Origin: Euperipatoides rowelli
Taxonomy: Eukaryota > Onychophora > Udeonychophora > Euonychophora > Peripatopsidae
Strand: one strand, 5' to 3'
Assembly (NCBI GenBank): GCA_003024985.2
Contig: PXIH01S0004326.1
Length of the DNA stretch: 12,915 nt
Both the position numbers and the translations under genes were made by a program. The notes under the pieces are model-generated. The model searched no databases. It saw only the letters and a program-made list of their open reading frames with translations, and was not told where the DNA came from. This document shows, one piece after another, positions 7,491 to 12,915 of this stretch. Position 1 is the first letter of the stretch. Each line of letters opens with the position of its first letter.

Positions 7491-8158
7491 GCCATCTATT
7501 GATTAAAATTGTAAATTAATTCAATAGCTCAAGCTAATAATATTAGTACTGGGTTTTAGCTTTTATAATTTTTTCATTTTAAATCAATGGGAGAGGTAGA
7601 AAAATAGGAGAGTGGGGGAAGTGAGAAAACCAGGGGATGTAAAAAATGGGTGAAGGGATAATATTTTTTTCATTTTTAAACCAATGGGGGTGGGGGGGGA
7701 TGGGTGCAGGTGGGGGGACATTAATTGCCATCATTTAATATCTTTACACCTCTCTTTCTACTACAATGTACCTAAGTCCCAGAAATGTTTGTCTGGCTAG
7801 GAGCAAGTTTGTGTATTCTAAAACGGTAGAAAGGATACAGTATTTTCATTTGTTCTATTTTATTCACAAAAAAATAAATCACTCGACATAATTCATTTTA
7901 ATATCATTAGTTCAAAAACTATTCATCTAAACCTAATGCCGTCATGGAGATTTGTCACTACTGATGTGTTTTTAAACGTCGCTGTTGTGCCTAAATGGAT
8001 TTGTTGATTAGAAAAAAAAAAGTTAAGTGTAGAAGGAACGTTAAAATAAGGAAAATTATATCCCTATGAGAAAGTCAATCAGGTATATAAGCTGTAAATC
8101 AGTTTTGCTATGATTTGTCAATAATCAAAAGTTGGCGTTCACTTAAAAAAAAAAAAAC
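7491..8158. other. Noncoding stretch with a spaced direct repeat
   Basis: TTTTTTCATTTTAAATCAATGG at about 7570-7591 recurs in similar form at about 7666-7688 (TTTTTTTCATTTTTAAACCAATGG), roughly 97 bases apart and followed by G-rich sequence both times. No protein-coding sequence was recognised. Confidence 0.55.
7686..7718 (+). other. G-quadruplex-capable G-rich tract
   Basis: Four G runs of five, eight, three and six bases are separated by loops of one, two and seven bases, fitting the usual G3+N1-7 pattern. It is striking in such AT-rich surroundings. Whether it folds in vivo is unknown. Confidence 0.7.
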
Positions 8159-8404
8159 TAGCGTCTGGATCCGAGATATAACATTTTCCTTCAGCATATT
8201 AGACGATCTCTAACCTTAACCGCAAATTAAAGAATCTCTAACCATAACCCCACCCTGACCCTAAGTCCAACATAAATATTTTAGCATTTTAAAAAATAAA
8301 TAATAAATAAAATAACACTCTATACCGCAGATAGATTGCAAGTCGACCTTTGATTGACTGTTTTGGGGCTGTTTGACAATGTTACATCTGAGATCCAGAT
8401 GCTA
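8159..8404. mobile_element. MITE-like element with 30-bp TIRs and TA flanks
   Basis: The left end (8159-8188) and the reverse complement of the right end (8375-8404) agree at 25 of 30 positions: TAGC(G/A)TCTGGATC at the tip and TAACATT further in. The element is 246 bp, has no coding capacity, and can be read as TA-flanked, which suggests but does not prove a Tc1/mariner-type mobiliser. The inside contains CTAACCTTAACC and CTAACCATAACCCC, giving the opposite strand a GGTTAGG flavour also seen in the 6121 element, although the TIRs differ. Confidence 0.85.
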
Positions 8405-10842
8405 TAAAAAAATCCTGTAAATTATCTATCTGAACCAGCTACTTGTTTTCATTATGTTATCAGTGGACTTTGTGTTAAAGGCGGACTTACACTCAATGAA
8501 CTAGCTGGTGATGGTTTATAATATAGGGTTTGAATACCTCCTGGTTTCAAATAAAGATCCACGATTGTTCTAAGCCTAAAAATCTTAACAACACATGTCT
8601 TTGAAGTGATCTTTGCAAAGGGTAAAATATTTTGAAGTAACAAAAACACTTTACTTAATTTTCAACATGCAGGCATTCACTAATTTTTTACTTTGGGAAA
8701 TGAAAATAACCAATATGGCTAATACATGAACTAACATTTGTACAGTTCAAGATACAACAGCATAACATTTTGTTGCATATCTTCCAATGTTGATATGTAT
8801 ATCTAGCGATGATAGTTTTATGCCGGTGATGTCACATAAATCTGAATATAGTGACACCAGTGGCTATTGAAAATATTACTGTTTAACGAAGGAGGAGCTA
8901 TAAAATGTATTTTTATTAATATTATTCAAAATAACTATTTTTATTTGTTAACAAGTGGAATATTTTTTTTAGTGATTATCTTTCAAAACAAATGATAAAA
9001 AAAAAAAAGTTTAAACCATTTGCATATCTCCTTTAAATTAATATTGTAATATTAAAGAATAAAATGAAACAAGATAGATTTAACAAAAAAAAATTATAAT
9101 ACAATATATAGAGCCGTTATTCCTGCAAATTGCAAACTTCCGTGAATTTTGCTTAAGTTTTAATCATTAGTTATTGCAGTCTAGTGTTTAACCATCGTAC
9201 TACATAACCCTGTTTTAAAAATGTATTATTGTTAACTTATGATGATGGTTTAAATGAAATTTTTAAAAAAATTATCTTAATTGCTGATTGGTCGTGATTT
9301 TACGAGAGCTTTTTTGGCTCCAAACAATTTCTTAATCTTCACTGCCTAGCTCCACTCCTGGAAAATGTAAAAAATTTTAAATTATTATTTAGTAACTTTG
9401 TATTTTTAAACGTTTATGTCCCTATTCCCCCAATATTAGTATTCTGATAGCAAAAAAATTATTATTTTATACTTTGAAAAACAAATAAAAGTGAGAGTAG
9501 GCCTACATATTGCTCTAGGATTTTTTTTTTTTTTTTTAAATAAAATTTAAGGTTTAACCGGAACTAGATGGGAAAATTTCTGAGTATTTGCCATCTCCAG
9601 CTTCAACAAAATTTAGCCTGCTCCAACTCCAAACCATTCTGTGATAACACATTTATTTTCATTAAAATATTATTTAATTTATAATTGTTTAATTTATATA
9701 TACTGCCGTTTGGTGGCGCAACTCGTCAACATTTATAAACTCCGAAGAGAAAAAAGAAAGTTCAGAAGAGATGAAAAATGACTTTTCTGAATTGTTTTTT
9801 ATACTTTTCCATGCAATTTTATTTCAACCAACATATTAATCTCATGAAGTTTAAACGTTAATAGTTAAAGATATCAAATTTATGTGAACAAAAAAAACGA
9901 CTTGGATTTGTAAATTTTTTAAAAAATATTTTTTATTGATTTATTGCTACTAATTGGTTTATCCAATTATTCGTATTTATGGTTTAGTAAATATCTAATT
10001 ATCTTGTCCAGTTCATTTTTATTCACTTAAATGTAAGATTTTTTTCTCCTGTCAAACAAATTTGACACACAAGACTGCTTAATTATGTCATTGATCTCAA
10101 CTTTTATCAATTTCTCGTTTATGTTGCAAGACTGTCTTTTTATTTTTTTTTAAAGGGAATTGCACCCCTTAAATATAATTTATTATATAAAAAAGGTAAC
10201 ACAAATGAGATTAAATTACACATTAAGTTTTTTAACACAAAAAAAATATTATATAAACAAATAAAATAATTATTTTGGCAAAATCAAATTTGAAAAATGT
10301 TTTACATCTACAAATTTACAATTCTATAAACATTAAAACCAATTTTTTTTTTTTTTTAATTAGTAGGGAATAAAATCACTATTCCCCATTTTGAAAGAAA
10401 CAAAAGAACTTAAATATATTAAATCAAGGTTAAAAGATTCAAAAACATGTATTGAAATATAACAATATAAAATAAAAGCAGATTTTAAAGATCAATGTTA
10501 ACAATTTACTTGAACTTTCCTACTGTTTGTCAGACCCTTATGAATTATTATGAGAAGCGGATTAGAAACTTTTCACTGTTAAACAGATGTCAGTATGGGA
10601 TTATGTTTTTATTTTAGATTTCTCCCCAATCCATCTTTGTGTTTAATATTGGAGTCTTTGCCTAGATTTTCTACTCAATGTAGATGTTTACTTTTCATAT
10701 ATCTCTGATTTTGTAAATTAATAATTTCTCATCAGCTTCACAAACCGTCATAATAATAATTAAAAAAAAAAAACAATTATTTACTTTTCTTATCAAGTTT
10801 TGTATTTTTTTAATGTTTATACAGTTGCAATTAATATAACCG
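8405..10842. other. Long AT-rich stretch with homopolymer runs, no gene seen
   Basis: I found no conserved coding segment, paired terminal repeat or RNA gene. Notable simple sequence includes T17 at 9521-9537 and T15 at 10343-10357. The short open frame at 8452-8649 on the minus strand has no recognisable domain. This is most simply intron of the FOXRED2-like gene. Confidence 0.55.
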
Positions 10843-11232
10843 CTAGGGTGGCGGTGGCAGCCATTGTTTCTTTTTGTTATTAGTATTTCCTTTTAGTTTT
10901 AATTTATTTATATTATTTGTTTTTTAACTGTGATGTAGAATTTCACATCAGTGTCATGTTGTGCAAACGGATATTCATCTATATGGACCGATTACGAGGC
11001 AGTTGGCTGAATTATGGTTTGAATGTTGAGATGCGCATGTTGATTGTTTTACTTCGGTCAAGGCCCTGATTGAGCGGGTACTGTATCCTGTTTGATGGTC
11101 GTGATGGTGGTGAGGATTTCTTAACGTCAATAGTTCTTTTTAGTTCGCTTATGAGTTTTTTATTATGAATGGGCTGGAATTTCTGCCTGGATTATATTTA
11201 TTTTTAAGTTCGTTGGAGGTTTTGGATCCCTC

Positions 11233-11291
11233 ACGCTAACGTTTTGGATGGATTGGAGTCAATCCGTACGCTGACGTTTTGGATAGATTGG
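11233..11291. repeat. 35-bp-period direct repeat
   Basis: ACGCT(A/G)ACGTTTTGGAT(G/A)GATTGG occurs at 11233-11256 and 11268-11291, with two differences in 24 bases. Confidence 0.85.
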
Positions 11292-11547
11292 TGTGTTTTT
11301 CAAGCCTTACGGACTTTGAACTTTATAAGTTAATGGTTTTCATCTGGACTATTGTATAGAGGACTTTAAGAATGCTGAAGTTTTTCTGAACTTCTGATGA
11401 GCTTTTTATTTTAACTGTAAATATTTCTGTGTTAATTTCTATTTTATTTTATTTTATTTCTTTTTATATGTAAATAGAGGCCACATCATTTTGGGCTAGG
11501 CCTCTATACTTGATTATATTGTACATGGTTTGGGTTGATAATAAACG

Positions 11548-11562
11548 AATAATAATAATAAT
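11548..11562 (+). repeat. (AAT)5 tail-like tract
   Basis: Five AAT units follow AATAAACG directly, consistent with a LINE-type simple-repeat tail, and precede the GATA microsatellite. Confidence 0.85.
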
Positions 11563-11576
11563 AGGGTATTATACTG

Positions 11577-11692
11577 TATAGATAGATAGATAGGTAGATA
11601 GATAGATAGAGAGGTAAATATATATAAATGAATGGATGGATAGATAGGTAGATGAATAGATAGATAAATAGTTAGAGAGATATAAATAGATA
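11577..11692 (+). repeat. Imperfect GATA microsatellite
   Basis: GATA units dominate, interrupted by GGTA, GATG, AATA and GAGA variants. The minus-strand open frame across it (Ile/Tyr/Ser/Leu/Pro repeats) is only a translation of the microsatellite. Confidence 0.92.
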
Positions 11693-11699
11693 ACAATAT

Positions 11700-11902
11700 A
11701 AATATATCAAGGACGTCCGCAGAAAAAATTCATGGAAGTGTGTGTGAATATTGGTTGTAAGTATTTTGATAAGCTTTTTTTTTTATTTTTTATTGTATGT
11801 ACATTTTAATAACCATTAATCGATCCTTCAAACTTGTAATATTATTAAAGATGGACAACTTTATATTAAATACCTACATTTTTGGTTGATCTCATTTTTC
11901 CA
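11700..11902. other. AT-rich spacer
   Basis: No gene or element end was recognised. A T-rich run lies at about 11777-11795. Confidence 0.5.
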
Positions 11903-12045
11903 GGGGGGGGGGGTGACTATCCCCTTCCAGCACCTTTGATATATACAGTATATGTATATATACAGTATACAGGGGTGGATGGCCCACCCAGCCTGCTAGC
12001 CTGCCTTCCCAGGGTGGACCAGATGCCTGTTGTGAGCCAAAAAAA
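11903..12045. other. GC-rich island with G11 run, palindromic AT motif and hairpin
   Basis: G11 at 11903-11913 is followed by a TATATACAGTAT motif repeated at about 11941-11968, then a hairpin pairing GGGTGG (11973-11978) with CCACCC (11984-11989), then CCTGC-rich sequence. The local base composition is unlike its neighbours, which suggests an inserted fragment, but I recognise no family. Short open frames on both strands here have nondescript, proline-rich translations. Confidence 0.5.
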
Positions 12046-12820
12046 ACCTGAATTAAACAAATACTGAACAAAATTTAACATTAGCAAGCAGCATTCATTA
12101 TTGTTAGTCTTCCCAACTTGACAGTTATTTTTAATTATGCGTAGTATTGGCATTCAATGATTTAATCTTGTAATGTTTTGTTAACTTTTAATCCAGCCAA
12201 TTTTTCTTTCTTTAATTTCTGCTCCAATTTACCAAAAACTATTTCTTGAATTCTATTTTTATTTACTTCCCAGTTTAAAAGTTAGATTATTCCATTTTTT
12301 TGTGTACATTTTCAAAATACTAATTTTGTTGGAGGTTAATAAAACTATTTTTTAAAAGAAACACTCTTCTACATTTTTACTCAAGACAGATTACAACAAA
12401 CTTATCCGAGAATTATTTATCTTGTTTTGAATAACATTTATCAACCTCTTCAGGTAATTAATCAATTAAATCAGTTAAAGGTATGAAAAATTTCAGCTGG
12501 CCATTTTTTGCACCCCCTGCCAAAAATTCCAATTAGATAAGCGATTAAAAATTTCAAATTGAAAAAAAGCAAACAGAAGGTGAAATTGTTAAATCAAACA
12601 CAAATTATTGAAAACTAAGATTTTGTCAAACAAAATATCATGGAATGGGAAAATGTGCATCTACAAAATGACAACATGTTAAATTTGATTTTCTTCATTT
12701 AGACTAATAAATACAAATCACTCCATATAATTTAGAATTTCTTCAATCTCAGAAACTATATAATTTTGATTTGGATTGAAAAAAAGTCTCCTATTTAGCC
12801 AGCTTAGTTACTTTAAAAAC

Positions 12821-12821
<1 letters not shown>
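12046..12821. other. AT-rich sequence without recognised features
   Basis: No exon, inverted repeat or RNA gene is seen. Confidence 0.5.

Positions 12822-12855
<34 letters not shown>
12822..12855. repeat. (ATT)n microsatellite, about 11 units
   Basis: An uninterrupted TAT/ATT tract. On the minus strand it reads (AAT)n immediately after GAAGAAGATCGAC, so it could be the 3' tail of a minus-strand LINE whose body continues beyond the right edge. Confidence 0.9.
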
Positions 12856-12915
12856 GTCGATCTTCTTCCGAGTACATATTATTATTAAAGTTGATTTTCA
12901 CCTACTACGATGTAT

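Larger units (their letters stand above)
10843..11562 (+). mobile_element. Possible retroposed unit or LINE 3' UTR ending in (AAT)n
   Basis: The stretch opens with an unusually GC-rich patch (CGCTAGGGTGGCGGTGGCAG, about 10842) and is G/T-rich on the + strand throughout. It ends in AATAAA (11540-11545) and five AAT units (11548-11562). That end resembles the 3' end of a LINE or a reverse-transcribed transcript. It includes GTTTTGGAT at 11219, 11241 and 11276, and a 24-base near-repeat at 11233-11256 and 11268-11291. No ORF longer than about 37 codons was recognised, so the identity and the left boundary are uncertain. A host 3' UTR is an alternative. Confidence 0.4.

Noticed and set aside
8452-8649. 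65-codon minus-strand frame
   Set aside because: No recognised domain, composition bias like the surrounding sequence, and no splice support.
8828-8867. Imperfect inverted repeat around TGATGTCAC / GTGACACCAG
   Set aside because: The stem is short and mismatched, with no flanking duplication. Could easily be chance.
11514-11696. 60-codon minus-strand frame rich in Ile, Tyr, Ser and Pro
   Set aside because: A direct translation of the GATA microsatellite.
11882-12153. Two opposing open frames over the GC-rich island
   Set aside because: They overlap each other on opposite strands, include translated homopolymer, and show no domain.
2184-12915. Next exon of the FOXRED2-like gene
   Set aside because: I looked for the expected continuation after GDVR on the + strand and found no convincing coding segment with splice sites.

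Overview
The window looks like animal nuclear DNA, probably from an invertebrate. It is very rich in A and T (about 70% by eye), full of homopolymer runs and dominated by decayed transposable elements. It holds one clear host exon bounded by GT-AG splice sites. I cannot fix the lineage. Four N bases at 4877-4898 show that this is draft assembly.

The only convincing host coding sequence is a 252-base internal exon (1926-2177, + strand). It encodes 84 residues of a FOXRED2/ERFAD-like flavoprotein, an ER pyridine-nucleotide-disulfide oxidoreductase linked to ER-associated degradation. It carries an ATG-type flavoprotein motif, a GxGxxA nucleotide-binding loop and a conserved RSRVRLSW segment. 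Both introns appear to run off the window: at least 1.9 kb upstream and at least 10.7 kb downstream, with no further recognisable exon. Almost everything else is therefore probably intronic.

Reading left to right: a 57-bp minisatellite (1-~310); an unidentified decayed minus-strand reading frame (~555-1000); the FOXRED2-like exon; an unidentified minus-strand open tract (2728-2949); a badly decayed, internally deleted Ty1/copia retrotransposon on the minus strand (~2950-3860); a Helitron-like 3' terminus on the minus strand at 4129; a 5'-truncated LINE on the + strand (~4223-5098); a 251-bp MITE with 30-bp inverted ends (6121-6371) and a possible relative (~6600-6735); a second copy of the same LINE family on the minus strand (~7012-7490), itself hit by a tiny hairpin insertion with a 13-bp flanking duplication; a G-quadruplex-capable G-rich patch (~7686-7718); a second, unrelated MITE (8159-8404); about 2.4 kb of AT-rich sequence with no recognised feature; a possible retroposed or LINE 3' unit ending in AATAAA plus (AAT)n (~10840-11562); a GATA-type microsatellite (11577-~11692); a GC-rich island with a hairpin (~11903-12045); and an (ATT)n tract (12822-12855) that could be the 3' tail of another minus-strand element.

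No operon, CRISPR array, RNA gene or intact mobile element was found. The elements do not work together as a system. The value of the window lies in the element structures and in the intron landscape of the FOXRED2-like gene. I see no strong evidence for an undescribed molecular system. The best leads are the LINE pair with divergent 3' repeat tails, the two MITEs, the Helitron-like terminus and the small hairpin insertion.
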